Below, piece after piece: positions 22,502 through 35,084 of a stretch of DNA of 64,000 nt. The translations under genes and the position numbers were made by a program. The notes beneath the pieces are model-generated. The model was not told where the DNA came from. It was given only the letters and a program-made list of their open reading frames with translations, and searched no databases. This DNA comes from Shinisaurus crocodilurus. Lineage: Eukaryota; Chordata; Lepidosauria; Squamata; Shinisauridae. The stretch covers positions 81,499,691-81,563,690 of the forward strand of contig CM037877.1 of NCBI GenBank assembly GCA_021292165.1. The letters run 5' to 3'. Positions within the stretch are counted from its first letter, which is position 1. Every line of letters starts with the position of its first letter.

Positions 22502-23253
22502 ATGGGCACATTTAGGAATTTGAGAAACTGCTGTGGGCACCACTACAAAATGCCTAATGGGTGGATTGTCGCTTTGATGTCTACCTGTCAGATCTATAGA
22601 TCTTAGCCTGTATCTTATTCAGCAAAAACACTTATTTCGTGTCTACTGAACACTGCAATGTCTCTTTAATAAGGAATTGTCTAATTCAGCTAATTGCTGG
22701 TGGGGCAATACAGCTAATGCATCTTTTAAATATATGTTTTGGCAATATCCACTAGTTTCTTTTTGGGAGGAGGTTATTACAAAGTTAAATTTTGTACTGG
22801 AACAGTCTTTAATATTCACTGATGTACCTGCTGTTTTAAATTATTTACCTGCTTCATGGAAATTAACAAATGGAAAGGGAAATGGATTATCTGTGTCGTT
22901 TTGACCACTAAAAGACTGATATTACAAACTTGGAAGGATAAAATGCATGTCCTATAATGCAATGGATTGAGGACCTTACAACACTTTCGATATATGAATG
23001 GGTGGCAGTAGACACCAACTTCAAATGGATATTTATTTGGACATTGGGTCCACTTTTGTTGAAGCCTATGTATAATTGCTAGAAAGTATTATGGATTTCA
23101 TACAAATCCATGTACGTATATTTAAAAAGTAGAATAAATAAATAAATAAATTCTAGGTGCCCGTGGGCACCATGTTAGGGACCCCTTCACAGGCACCATT
23201 GGAGGTGCCCATAAGTGCAATGGCGTCCAGAGGTGCCACATTGGGGACCCCTG
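22476..23253. mobile_element. hAT-type element with nested L1 fragment
   Basis: Starts CAGATGTCCCCAATC and ends GGGGACCCCTG, complementary-type termini. It is bounded by the 8-base duplication CCATACAA (22468-22475 and 23254-23261), as expected for hAT. The centre is an L1 insertion. No transposase. Its first 26 bases also lie at the end of the inverted right arm (26298-26323). Confidence 0.85.
22610..23153 (+). pseudogene. L1 LINE ORF2 3'-end fragment
   Basis: The frame at 22677-22904 reads NCWWGNTANASFKYMFWQYP and FWEEVITKLNFVL, the C-terminal zinc-knuckle-like CW..G..G and FW..I motif of L1 ORF2. Upstream bases continue the same motif with shifts. A-rich AATAAATAAATAAATAAA at 23136-23153 is the tail. 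It is 5'-truncated and inserted in the hAT element. Confidence 0.7.
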
Positions 23254-23261
23254 CCATACAA

Positions 23262-26200
23262 TAATATATGACTTGCAAAACCATTTACTGTGTGGTCAGG
23301 GTGTATTACAGATAGGTATGTATGTATTGCAAATGGAATTAAGAGAGTTTTTGGACTTACATCAAGTCAATCTGAAATTCAGTCATTTAATCCAGATCCC
23401 CTTTTCATTAAGGAATTTTCTACTGAGAATAATGGAATCTAAATCAATATAAGAAAAAAATCTTTCTGTTCCCTGTTCAAACACAGCTCTCAAACACTAA
23501 TAAATTGAACTTGAGGGGCTTAATAAAAATGCAGTATCTGTAAAGGCAAACTTTTCTCCTAGTTCATTCAGCTACATACCAAATTATTCTGGCTTATGTT
23601 TTGGAAGGTATGTGCATCTAAAATACAATTTCTCATATGAAACCATTTTAGTACCAATTAAAAAATGGTCTAGTTTCCAAGTTATGAAATTCACATATTT
23701 CAAACAAGATCAGTCTGACTAGCCATATAATTCTTGCAAGCTTAGGTCTCTCTATTTGTTTAATCTTAGTTTCCCCTACTATTAGTTATAATAAGTTTAA
23801 CATTAAAAATAACTGTAGTGTACTAGACTTTCTGTAGATTTTAAAATTCAGGCAACTTGTGGACGATAATAACAATAATGATGGTAAGAAAAAACCTCAT
23901 TCTTGTGATACCGATTATTTTGAACAGAGAATGATCAGGACTTTTGCCTCTTCTTCTATCCTTCATTTGCCTTGTTCAAAAAAGATTCGGAATAGAGAAA
24001 CCGTATGCTTCTGCATCTATCTTCCACATCACATCTCCCAGACTAACAAATCTTTGTTCACTCTGTTTTACACTTGATTTCTCATACTCTTTCCACCTCT
24101 TTAAGAGCTTCATCCAATCACCTTTCAATTGACCTGAACAACTTTTGGATTAGGCCTATGATTGCCACTTTATTCTACTTCTCTTGCCTTAATTCTCTCT
24201 TTCTCTCCATCTTGTCTCACATTGTCTTCCAAACTGCAAAATGATGGCTGAGGGTTGTGAGGCTTATTTGATGCATAATGACTGTTCTGTGCCTAAGCTG
24301 GGACAATGTCACAGAAAACATCTATACAATTATTTCACATGGATGTGTGAGCTGCTATATTTATTTATTTATTATATTTATACCCCGCCTTTTTTGATGG
24401 AATCAAAAGGAATCACAACCCTATGATGTGATTTCCGGAAAAAACCTATTTTATTATTCACATTTTGCTAACTAGCCAAAGCTGATTTCAAAATAATATG
24501 CAAACTCAGTCTAGTCAAAGTCTATATTGTCTCATACTGAACCCAGCTGTACTAACAAGCCATGGCTTGTTAACCACAAACAATGCATGAAGATAATCCA
24601 TGGTTTGCTGTTGGCTTGTGAACTGAGGGTTGTTCACTATGGTTTGTTATCTTGGCTGTGTTCAGACAACACCCACGTTTCAACATCAACCCACTGTTCA
24701 ATGACAACCCACACTCAAACCTTGAATGTGGGTTATCGTGTTGTCTGAAACCAGTCACTGTCTTCATTGCCTACTTTGAGGACAGATTCTGAATCCTGTA
24801 TACACTTTGATTTTCTGTTCAAGTGTTACAACAATGGGTTTCAAATTGCAGGATCAGTGTTCAGACTTTTAAAATTCTGTACAGTGCCAGCATTCTGATG
24901 CTTTAAAGCTCTGATGCTTTAATTATAACACATGATAATTCAAGAGAGAAGAAATCTGCAGTGGACATGGACTCAATGTAAATTCTATCTAAACACAGGA
25001 TAGAAGCCTGCTGAAAATGAAAAATCTATGCTGGGGAATAGTTTCACAAAGCTGATTTAATGGAACTAATATAATCAACATCACAGCACAAGGCATCACA
25101 ACACAAAAGCCCTGTGGCTACTAAGAAAGATTACCTAATCTGACATATATAGACTCCATATTTAATGGCTTTCCAAATGTATCTTTAGCTCTACTAATGT
25201 AATGGGTAGCCTGTTCTGCATTATCAACAGTCTACCTTACTTTAGGCCTGATAGCATTAGACATGGAAAGATGCCTTGCAATCTTTCATTTTCACATTTC
25301 TTTGTATTTCATTCCTGTTCCTCCAGGAGGTATAATTCAATCCACGCAGCAAGGTTAATATAGACTCCCAAGTATTTTTTTTTAATGCAGTACCTATGCC
25401 ATACTCGCAGGACTTTCTTGTAATACTTGTAGTTATGGACTGAGTACAGAGGGGTAGGGGGATTATGAGGTTGTGCCAAAGGCTTCATGGAGCCTTTTAG
25501 GAGCCTTTGAGTCTTTCAGGGTTTTGAGGAGGGATTAGAAGCAAGTAAGAGAGGTGAGATCATAGAGGTGCACTGGGAGCCAGTTCCAAGCACATGGGGC
25601 ATCAAGGAAGGCTTTTTAGGGAGCAGGAGAGATTCAGATGGCTGAGGGTGTTGGAGTTGGAGGACTGAAATGCACAGGCAGAGATACCATAGGATATAAG
25701 TGTTGCAAAAACATGCTAGATCCTAATGTACCCAGTTCAAATCATGCACATTAGGAAGGAGAGAAAGACTGGCAGTGGTCCAACAGATTTATTTTCGAGA
25801 ATTGGAGATACAGGAGTATATAACACTTCAAAGCTGCATCTCAACATAGATGCTGAAACCACATCAATTTATACAGTATCTTCTGATGCAATCCCACGCA
25901 TGCGCCGTACTAACAGGAATTTCTAGCTGAGAAAGGAAAAATACAGAAAGGTAAACAAAATCTTAAACATGCATACTAACAAAACTGGAACAGAGGTAAG
26001 TCAGGTCATACTAACTCCTTCAGTCCCCTTTCACCCACTGTCTTTAGCTAGCTCAAGGAAAAGAAGATAGCAGGACAGCAACATTCCTGTCTTTCTCTCA
26101 TAGTCTAAACATCAGTCTAAGCAACAGAAGAAAGGAGAGAGAAGCATTTCATTAATTTTAACGCATCAGTTACTGAATATTTACAACATAAGTGCAGAGA

Positions 26201-26297
26201 GACATGGGAGAGCTTTGCAGGTAAGAATGGGGAGCTTGTGCAGGATCTGAGAGCCAACTAGAAAGCCTGTGTAAGAATTTATGTGGGGGGACATCAC
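23262..26297. other. Spacer between inverted arms, no gene recognised
   Basis: AT-rich intron-like sequence. A short LINE tail lies near 24360-24395, and a degenerate MITE-like segment near 24540-24765 contains opposing ACAACACCCACG and GGTTATCGTGTTGT motifs. Small frames (23859, 24241, 25726) show no domains. Confidence 0.55.
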
Positions 26298-27183
26298 GGG
26301 TCCGAAAAGATTGGGGACATCTGTTGTATGGGTTTCACATGAACTGTATTTTACATGACATCCTACAAGTAAGCAGAAGCCAATGTAACCAGTGCATGGC
26401 CGGATTAAGATAGGGGCTGTGGGAGCGGCCGCTCCAGGCCCTTAACAGATAATCGGCCCGCAATTATAGGGACACGCGGCGATTTCCCCCCCTTTGGAGT
26501 TAGCTCTGATCGTTATCATTCAGCATAATTAATGATTTTTTCAAGATTAGAAAGGTGTTCTAAGCACATCTGCATTACAGGCTTGAGGCAAGACCTAGCA
26601 AGAACTGTTGTTCTCAAATTAGCATTTCAGTATCTTTGCATTTCAATCACTGTTACTACATTTCTTTGTGAGAACGTCTAGCACATGGGGGGCTTGCTAG
26701 GGTCTGTAATATTCAGATTTAGAAGGGACCTCTCTCTCCAGCCTCGAGCAAAAGATCTTTCTGATTCGCAGCTCAATTGTCCAAATGCTAGTTTAACACA
26801 CACACACACACACACAAAAGCAACAAGAACAACATAATTATTCTTGGTCAAGCAAAGCTTCCTGCCTTTTTGTTGTGGCTGCTTTTTTTTTTTTTAATAA
26901 ATAATTTTGGGGAAATTGGGAAGACCCTTACTGATGAGCTGCAGGAGTTTTTGAGTTTTTGCTCCGGCTGGTCCTGATGGCCCTCCTCTGCACAGGTAAG
27001 GTTCAAAAGTTTGACTCTTTTGATCTGCAAGTTCTCCTTCTCCTTCTCCTTCTTTTCTGTAAAAGGGCTTTCCCTCTTTTGTGAGCCAAACTGAACGTAA
27101 GGGCTGTGTGTTTGTGGGTGTGGGTGTCTGCCTTTTGGGGGTGTTGATCCTCCTGCCGCCTGCAAAATGTCACCTGCTTGGCT

Positions 27184-27221
<38 letters not shown>

Positions 27222-27631
27222 ACGTGCGCTTTCATGGGGAATTGTGTGGCATTTTTTTAAGTTTTATTTTGAAAAACCCCAGAGAAGAGAGTTCACCAAA
27301 TATCCCTCTTGGATATTTTGGACTACAGTTCTCATTTGCCTCAGGCAGCATGGCCAGTGGCTGGGGAAGATGGTTTATGTTTATTTAAAAATGGTTGTTG
27401 TGAATGTTCTATTTATGTGAATGTGTCTGCCTTTTGGGGGTGTTGATCCTCCTGCCGCCTGCAAAATGTCACCTGCTTGGCTAATACTGTGTGTGTGTGT
27501 GTGTGTGTGTGCACGTGCGCTTTCATGGGGAATTGTGTGGCATTTTAAGTTTTATTTTGAAAAAAACCAGAGAACAGAGTTCTGTGTGTGTGTGTGTGTG
27601 TGTGTGTACGTGTGTGTGTGTGTGCTTGGCT

Positions 27632-27664
<33 letters not shown>

Positions 27665-28595
27665 CACGTGCGCTTTCATGGGGAATTGTGTGGCATTTTA
27701 AGTTTTATTTTGAAAAACCCCAGAGAACAGAGTTCACCAAATATCCCTCTTGGATATTTTGGACTACAGTTCTCATTTGCCTCAGGCAGCATGGCCAGTG
27801 GCTGGGGAAGATGGGAGCTGGGGCCCCAAACATTTGGAAGGGCCCCGGTTGGGGAAGACTGCCCTAGAGGTTAAAAAACGTGGAGGTACTTATCATCAAC
27901 GATATGTGATGAATGGTTTTATTGAGTTAACAAGCTTATTGTTTACAAAAAAAGAAATATTTTCAATATGTTTCTGTTTTGGCACTTTAATGGTAATTAA
28001 AATATTTAATTTGTTTTAATATAAAATTGCGTCTTCATTTTATTTATTTCCATAAAAAGGCCCACCAAAATCCTCAGCACCAGGCCCATAATGCTCTTAA
28101 TCCGGCCCTGAACCAGTGACTGGAGAGTTGACCTTAGATTAGAATAATGGTGTTTGAATTACTGTTTAGCCAAGACTACACTTGGTGGCTTCAGACAATC
28201 CATGTTTCTCAAGATTCATCTCTGTGTCTATCTGGTGACTAAAACTGTTGTAATAATTAATATGGAAAAAAAAGTGATAAGAGAGGTTAATGGTTTTGGC
28301 CGCAGAGCGCTGGATAGAGAAGAGACCAAGGTAAGACACATATATGTATGCTTACAAAATGTTTAAAAGGCTTCTCAACATGTTCCCTACAAGATAAAGC
28401 AGAAATAAAGCAGGAACGGGTATTTACTAGGGACAGGTAAAAGAAAATTGGGAATGGCTGGGAGTGTCTCTGGGACTGTTAGAATATAGGCTATGGCTGG
28501 AGAATTATGTGTAACTCAAAGGTATGGTGAAAGTTTTAATCCAGCACTTATACAGATGTACAGAGGAAATCAATTGCGCGCGTGCGCGCGCACGC

Positions 28596-28627
<32 letters not shown>

Positions 28628-28768
28628 GTATAGGTATTAAAGGATATCAAAGAATAATTGAATACCGGAGAAAGTTAAACATGCATGCAGTACAGCTCTA
28701 TGTACATTTACTCAGAAGTTTGCCCCTGAGTCCTACTGAGCTACAAGTCCTATTTATTTATTTATTTA
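26298..28768. repeat. Right arm of the inverted duplication
   Basis: Reverse complement of 22244-22501, from the first 26 bases of the hAT at 22476 (here 26298-26323) to the TAAATAAATA tract beside a Helitron 3' end. It is interrupted by the hAT element at 26395-28110 and an extra segment around 28227-28715, including a CG/CA microsatellite at 28577-28627. Confidence 0.88.
26395..28110. mobile_element. hAT element, 1.7 kb, with triplicated TG-rich core
   Basis: Termini CATGGCCGGATTAAGA and (complement of the end) CAGGGCCGGATTAAGA are flanked by the 8-base duplication AACCAGTG (26387-26394 and 28111-28118). The core repeats a block (TGCAAAATGTCACC, GGCTAATACTG, (TG)n, CACGTGCGCTTTCATGGGG) at about 27130, 27435 and 27630. 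An exact copy of CTTTTGGGGGTGTTGATCC begins two of them. Cysteine/valine frames come from (TG)n. No transposase recognised. Confidence 0.88.
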
Positions 28769-29560
28769 CTAGCTGTTGCCCGCAACTTCCTGCAGGTGAA
28801 TAATAGCACATTGACCCTGCCTGTGGGGATGAAGTGATAAAGGGGGAGGGCAGCGAAACTACAGGAAACCGCCGCCAGCACCATCGCCTCCTCCTCGCCT
28901 CACAGCGACCAGTCTGCCTTCGTCTCCTCTCCCACAGCTGTGAAGCCACCAGCACTTTCTTGAGTAGCAGCAGCGGCGGCGCGCGCTGTGCGCGTCCCGC
29001 TCCGCTCCCGCAGCCTGCCCCTCTCTGCGGGGACTTTTGTTGTTCTTTCTCTCACCTCACGGAAGGGTGCTCGGTGGGCGGGGCGGTCATGCAACTCCCT
29101 GTGCAAAGAGATTGAGAGAGCGAGAGAGGGGGAAAGTGTGTCTCTGGGCAAGCAAAGTAATTGAATCCTGCGCCGCCTGGGCCGAGAAAGAGCAAGGGAG
29201 AGAGCACGCACGTGGCGAAGGCGGACCCACGTTCCATCTACTCAGGATGCAAAGAGTGGGCCGGTCCAGAGCGGGCGCTCCCGCCAGCCCCGCCCACCAT
29301 GTCATGGCCTGAGCCCGCGCGCAGGGCGTGACACCGCCTTGCGCCACTGGCGGGGAATGTTACCGCTGCCGGCCGCAGCAAAAGGCGCTGCCGGCCGGCC
29401 AGCAGCCTCTCCAGCTAGGCGGTCACCGGGGCAACAGCGGCTCTCCAGGCCTGCCCGCCCTGCCCTGGGAGGACCTTCTCGGCCCTTTCCCGGCAGAGGC
29501 GGCGGCCAGGAGGGGCTGCTCCGCCTGCCTCCGTCCTTCAGTGGCTTCGCCCCCCTGCTC
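28769..29560. other. Helitron-like 3' end followed by a CpG-rich stretch
   Basis: CTAG at 28769-28772 continues as CTGTTGCCCGC, the complement of a Helitron 3' terminus similar to that at 42695, but then diverges (AACTTCCTGCAGG). From about 28850 to 29560 the sequence is GC- and CpG-rich with many open frames and no recognisable domain. It could be the inside of a decayed element. Confidence 0.45.
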
Positions 29561-29571
29561 TCAAGCTCTGT

Positions 29572-29662
29572 GCGAGGGCTGGCAACCTATGGCTCGCGTG
29601 TCCACAGAGAGGTTCCTGTGTGCCAGCTGCGGCACGCATGCCATAGGTTCACCATCACTACC
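29572..29662 (-). mobile_element. hAT fragment related to 41014-41442
   Basis: The complement starts AGTGATGGTGAACCTATGGC and continues GTGCCGCAGCTGGCAC, matching the first ~90 bases of the complete element at 41014. The other end is missing. Confidence 0.7.
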
Positions 29663-31289
29663 CTAGGTTATTACTGTTTAGTAAAATTAGACTATTTCTT
29701 GCAGTAGTGTGTGTGTGTGTGTGTGTGTATAATATAATATAGGCTGCAAAATAGTTTTCATTTATAAAATACCAGGTGCAATGAATAATAGGAAAATATC
29801 CTGTAATTTATATAGTGAAACATCCCAGTTTCCCTAACATATGAAAATATGGTACATTTAACGTACTGAAATATGGTACCTTTCCAGCATTTAATGGAAA
29901 ACAATGGAATGCAACCTTCAGTCTAGACAGCATACTAAAGATTATGTTCGTCGAAGCTGGCAAAGCAAACCATGGTCTTAAAACAAGAAGCAAGCACAAC
30001 CATCTTGTATATACCCTGGTTTAAATAATGCAAAGTAAATCTAATCTGGTTTTCATTTCCTGCTTACTGTCTATCATTATTTTCCCCATTTATACCTACT
30101 TTGACAACTAACTTTAATTTTGTTCACTCACTCAAAAACTTAAAACTAGCAAATACTTCAAACTAGTCAAAAAATTCAACTGTCTTGACTTTCATTCTTG
30201 ACTATGCCTCGGTAAGTAGCCATGCCGGTAAGTAGCCATGTGTGGGCAAGCTGAAAACTGAATACAGAAAAGACTAAGGTAATATTGAATGGCATGCCTT
30301 GAAATTTAGATGGACTGGATTCAACTTTCCCTACCCCTTTCTTAAAGCAGAGAAATACTATGGAGGTACATTATTTTTTTGGTGGCAGTCACATGAAAGC
30401 ATAACATACTAATTGGGCCTGACTGTCTACTGGTAATTATACAGTGCCCTGGCGCTAAATAAATAGTAAATTGTCATAATCACCAATGCAAAGAAGATAG
30501 CTATCTTGGATCAGATTCTGCTTGGAACAGGACCCATTGTTTACATTTTTGTAAAGGCATATTGACAAGCAGTCAGATAACTTAATTTAACTATTTTACA
30601 ATAAATAAGAACTTGTGCTTCTAGGGCAGTTTACCAAGCAAGATAAAATACAAAAATCTAAATAAAACAACACAGGACAGCATATTAAAGTTAAAGAACT
30701 TCATAAACTGTTACAAAAAAATACACTTCTTCTTGCTTAAATACTAAGAGGATGGCTCAGTAGTAATGACTGTTTTTTAAAAAACAAAATTTCCTGGCTT
30801 TTGTTTGCCCCACACCAGCTCTGTAAAGTCCAATACATATAATCACCACCACCACTGATGTGGCATGTTTCAAATCAAAGTGATTATATTTTCTCAATAA
30901 TCCTTACTATACCCCTTAAGTTAAGCGAGTAATATTATCCTCAACTGCAGATCCAAACCTAAGGCTGGCAGAATGCTGGCTTTTCTAAGATCACCTATAG
31001 CTTCTCATTTCATAGCAGCAGTGAGATTTGAATGGAGGACTTCTTCACTTACACTCTTAGCTGAACCAGAGTTTTGCTATTACAGCGGGTTCACACTGCA
31101 TGGCTGACACTGAGTGGAAAGTCGGTTCACATAAATGGCTTCCTATGTCATATATACAGTTGTGTTACAAACAGCCACCACCTATGTAACTGCAAGTGAG
31201 AACAGGGCTTGTATATCACTACATGACAATAAAGTTCTAAATCTGTTTACTCTTCTTGAAATTACTTTTGTGTGATTAGTTTCTTTCTT

Positions 31290-31330
<41 letters not shown>

Positions 31331-31453
31331 CAGTTGCATAGCAGCAATTGCACATGCTGCTGAGCTAAGCAAGGGGGGCACGTAAGTTTTGGAGCCTGCT
31401 GCTCTGCCACTCTGCAACCATTTCGTGAAAAGAAAAAAAGAAGAACTAAAAGG
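29663..31453. other. AT-rich intron, no gene recognised
   Basis: Only microsatellites were seen: (GT)n at 29706-29729 and (CA)n at 31291-31327. The 78-codon frame at 31262-31498 is (CA)n-driven. Confidence 0.6.
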
Positions 31454-31458
31454 GAACC

Positions 31459-32127
31459 TGCGACGACAAGATCCCTTACACTTTAGGACCAGGCACATAA
31501 ACCCTTCTCAGGCTAAGCATCAACACTTAAAAACCTGAGTGGAGGGTCAATTGAAACCTTTCCCCTACTAATGAGGGAAAAGATTAATTCTGGTTATTAA
31601 GGATCTATTTTTAAATTTATGATGCTGTGGGTACAAAGGTGTGTGTGTAGACTTAAAAGTAATTCGGGTTAATAACGCCAAGCTGACACGTAGGATTTGG
31701 GTAGCAAACAAAATAAAAATAAGTTTATTTTAATTCTCAAAATCTTAGTTCCAGAAAATAACTTAAAACCTGCCTACCGACAAACACTTTATAATTAACC
31801 TAAGTCCCTACAATTCTAAATACTTTCACTCCTCATACAATCACTGATTCCTCTTAAAACTCCTGACAAGACACAAATAACCCACCTAACCTAACTCCCA
31901 AACTCTCTTACACTCCCAACACACTACAACACTCTACTTCTTAACTTGACTAACTCCCTCAACTAACTAAACTAAACTCTGACATCACTCAAACACTCCT
32001 TATATACTCCTCCCCCAACCCTTTCCAAGACATCACAAACCACACCCACTCGGTTCAACATTCTAGACACACTAAACATACGAAAGCCGACATACACCAG
32101 GGAACTGAATTGTGGGGTTACGCCACA
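31459..32127 (-). mobile_element. Solo LTR, reverse orientation
   Basis: 669 bp starting TG and ending CA, with 5-base duplication GAACC on both sides (31454-31458 and 32128-32132). On the minus strand: TGTGGCGTAACCCC start, TATA box in AGTATATAAGGAG near 32000-32012, and AATAAACTTATTTTTATTTTG near 31710-31730. The family is not the copia LTR; its TGTGG start is shared with the Gmr1-like LTRs but little else is. Confidence 0.85.
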
Positions 32128-32547
32128 GAACCCCCTTACTGATACTGCTTGGTAAGCTAGAGGGGAGTGGAAGTGCCAACAAGGCCATCCTGCTTGTGCT
32201 CAGCTTTCTTCCTCCAGCTTACCAGGCAGCATTTGGAAGGGAAGGTGTTCTTTTTTTCAGCATTTTAAGAAAACAGTTGCATGGTGGTGGTAGATGTGCT
32301 TCCCAGCCAAGTGCTGGAGCCAACTTTGCCAGTGCTTGACTAAACAGCACATCTACTACTGTGCATTCTATACGGTAATTCTTTTTAAAAAGAAGAAAAA
32401 AGAACCCCCTCCTGTCCCAGTGCCACCTTGCTTTCCATTCTCACACTAATTGCCATCTGCAACAATTAAAGAGATTAACGGAAAATAAATCTTAAAATCT
32501 TAAGAGGTTTGACTTCTGCTCTATCTCCTATCTGTGTGGTTAGTTCC

Positions 32548-33331
32548 CAGGGATGGGGACTCGGACTCGAGGACTCGACTCGTGAGTCGGACTGAGTCCC
32601 CCCTCTGACTCGACTCGGACTCGAGTCCCAATATTTTTAATGGGACTCGAGACTCGACTCGGGACTCGAGACCAAGGACTCGTCAACATCCCTGGGCTGT
32701 TGACGAGTCTTCTGGCTGTGCCAGAAGGAGCGCGATCACCGGTGAAGAGCGCATGGAAGCGAGGCGCGCCGCTGCTCAGCCACTATGGACAGCTACCAGG
32801 AGCGCAGCCCCAACGATGTGTTGAGATTTATTTTGATTGATGTGTTGTTGTGGGGGGTTTGGGTTAGGGTCAGACATTTTGGGTTTGGCTGCCTCTGCCT
32901 GCCTGTTTGGGGTTCCCTGCCTCCTCTGCCTGCCTGGTCTCTTCTTAACCAGTTCCACAGTTTGAATTGTCCAAGACAAAGGCCTCTGCCTGCCTGCTTT
33001 GGGGTTCCCTGCCTCCTCTGCCTGCCTGGTTATTTTGGGTTTGTCTGCCTGGTCTGTTCTTGCCAAAATCAGTGGCAGAGTTTTGAAATAAAAAGGCACA
33101 CTTGTGCCTAGAATTTATTTAAGCCACACATCTGAAGTAGCCTTATTTTGTTGGGGAGAAACCCCATTGATTTTAATAGGGACTCGTGGAGTCAGTTTTG
33201 GGAGTGACTCAGGACTCGTGACTCGTGAGTCACCATTTTGGACCAAGGACTCGGACTCGGACTCGAGACTCGGGTCCAAAGACTCGTGACTCGACTCGTG
33301 ACTCAAGACCAAGGACTCTTCAACATCCCTG
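32548..33331. mobile_element. hAT MITE rich in GACTCG repeats
   Basis: Starts CAGGGATGG and ends ACATCCCTG, flanked by the 8-base duplication TTAGTTCC (32540-32547 and 33332-33339). Both ends carry dense degenerate GACTCG/CGAGTC repeats that can pair across the element. The middle has a repeated TTGGGGTTCCCTGCCTCC string (about 32910 and 33000). No coding potential. Confidence 0.88.
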
Positions 33332-33339
33332 TTAGTTCC

Positions 33340-35084
33340 TTCTCTTTGAATTACAGATTTATTAGTACCAAATTGCCTGCTCTAACCTCTCCAGATCGCT
33401 GCTTCTCTCTTGCACCAGCAGCACCTAATGGTGATTGGCGAAGGACCAGATAAGACCAATAATACACATAGACAGGGATAGGTTACAATTGGCCACAACA
33501 TTATTGGTTACAGCTTACAGAGTTTGGTGTGGCACAGGGCATGGATCCTGCAATCTATCTGCCCACCTGCAGACTGATATTATCCCCCCACAGCCCACGT
33601 GCTGGGTCATGCGAGGGGAGGCGGAAGTTGGGGTCCCCACCCTGGCATGGGCTGTTTTCGGAAACCCTATCCTGCCCCTGGGTGGTGAGGCCAGCGTACC
33701 AGCCCCTAAGCTGGGCTGGGGGCCTACCACACTACTCCTAGGTCCCAAATCTCCCTTTATTGGGTAGCGCTTCCACCTTTACATGGATCCAACCCAATGT
33801 CTCCTGCACTTAACCAGATGCAGTTGTGAGTGACAATAAAGTACCAAAGTAATGTACAGCTTCATACAACTGTACTGTTATGGGGAAAGCAAACACCCTG
33901 CAGGACATGGCAAATTGAGCCCTACCAGTAAAATTCCTTCTCAGTCCTGTCAACCAGTGATCAACCATATTCCATAGCAATAAGATAAAGAGGGAGGGAG
34001 GGAGGGCTCTGGGCAAGGCCCCGTGGATTCCTTGCTTATAAGTCCTGGAACTGGACCAGAGAGAAGACTTCACCTCCCAGGTCTGCTCGCAGGACACCCC
34101 ACCCTGGGACCCAATCACATTGCCAGTTGGATAGATCCCTCCGAAAAGGGGTATATGGCAGGGCTCCTGCTCTACTGTGCTGACTTGCACCCACCTCAGC
34201 CACTAGCAAGCGGCATGGCGGCAACTTCGCCATCTTGGTTTTCCCTTCTTCTCCTGGCCCAACACCCATATAGTAGTACAAACAGGAGGCCCAGGTAAGT
34301 TGGGACTCAAGCTTCCTGTGTGTTTCTTACCATTTAAGATTTAGTTTTCTTTCTCCCAGCCAATTGGTCACTATTGAACTGACTAAAGAAACAAGACAAG
34401 AAAAACCCCAGTGAAGAAAGACTCATTAACTAACTTCAGTTCACATTCAGCATGCCTGTCAGTCAGAGAAACATGATGCTGCTGACTTAGGCAATTAATT
34501 TTCCTTAGGCAATTAATTTTCCTCCTTAATTTTCTTTTTGGAGACTTAATGAATAATGAATACTTAAAGTGAAGATTCTATAACTCTAAGATATCTTTCT
34601 TCTATCAATAGGCCATGCACATAGAGAGACATTCTGTGATTGACTGATACTATTCATGTTAGTAATAGTAATTAGTATTAGTTGTTAGTAATAGTTATGG
34701 CACAGATCCCATATTGGAGGAAATGCACAGTTGTCTACAGGAGCATTCTGAAACAAATCTTGCCACCCAAAATCCCAATATATAATCTGTTGGATTTAGA
34801 ATGTTGTTTGTTTGTATTTTATATTATTCAGCTCACTGTGGGATTAAGAATTGTATCCATTTTACAGGTTTGTGAGATAATTTTTCTGATCAGGCTGCAG
34901 CAGAGGAAAAGATGAGAAGCCAAGCCACTCAACTGGGTCTGCTGAGAGATCAGGGTGTTCCTCCTCTTTTGGAACGGTTTCCATTACAGCTGATCATTAT
35001 AAGAGCTACTATTTGACTAGAACTTGTGCCTGCATTTGCTTTTTCCTCTTTCCTCCACATCACTTTTTCCTTTTGTGTTGTGTC
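33340..35084. other. No gene recognised
   Basis: Mixed composition. Frames at 33435-33767 and 33810-34190 have no recognisable domain and low-complexity Pro/Gly content. A short direct repeat TTAGGCAATTAATTTTCCT occurs near 34488 and 34506. Confidence 0.5.

Noticed and set aside
27167..27874. Cysteine/valine-rich small proteins
   Set aside because: Translation of (TG)n runs repeated inside the hAT element.
28834..29707. Protein genes in the CpG-rich block
   Set aside because: Several overlapping frames with biased composition and no recognisable motif; GC bias explains their length.
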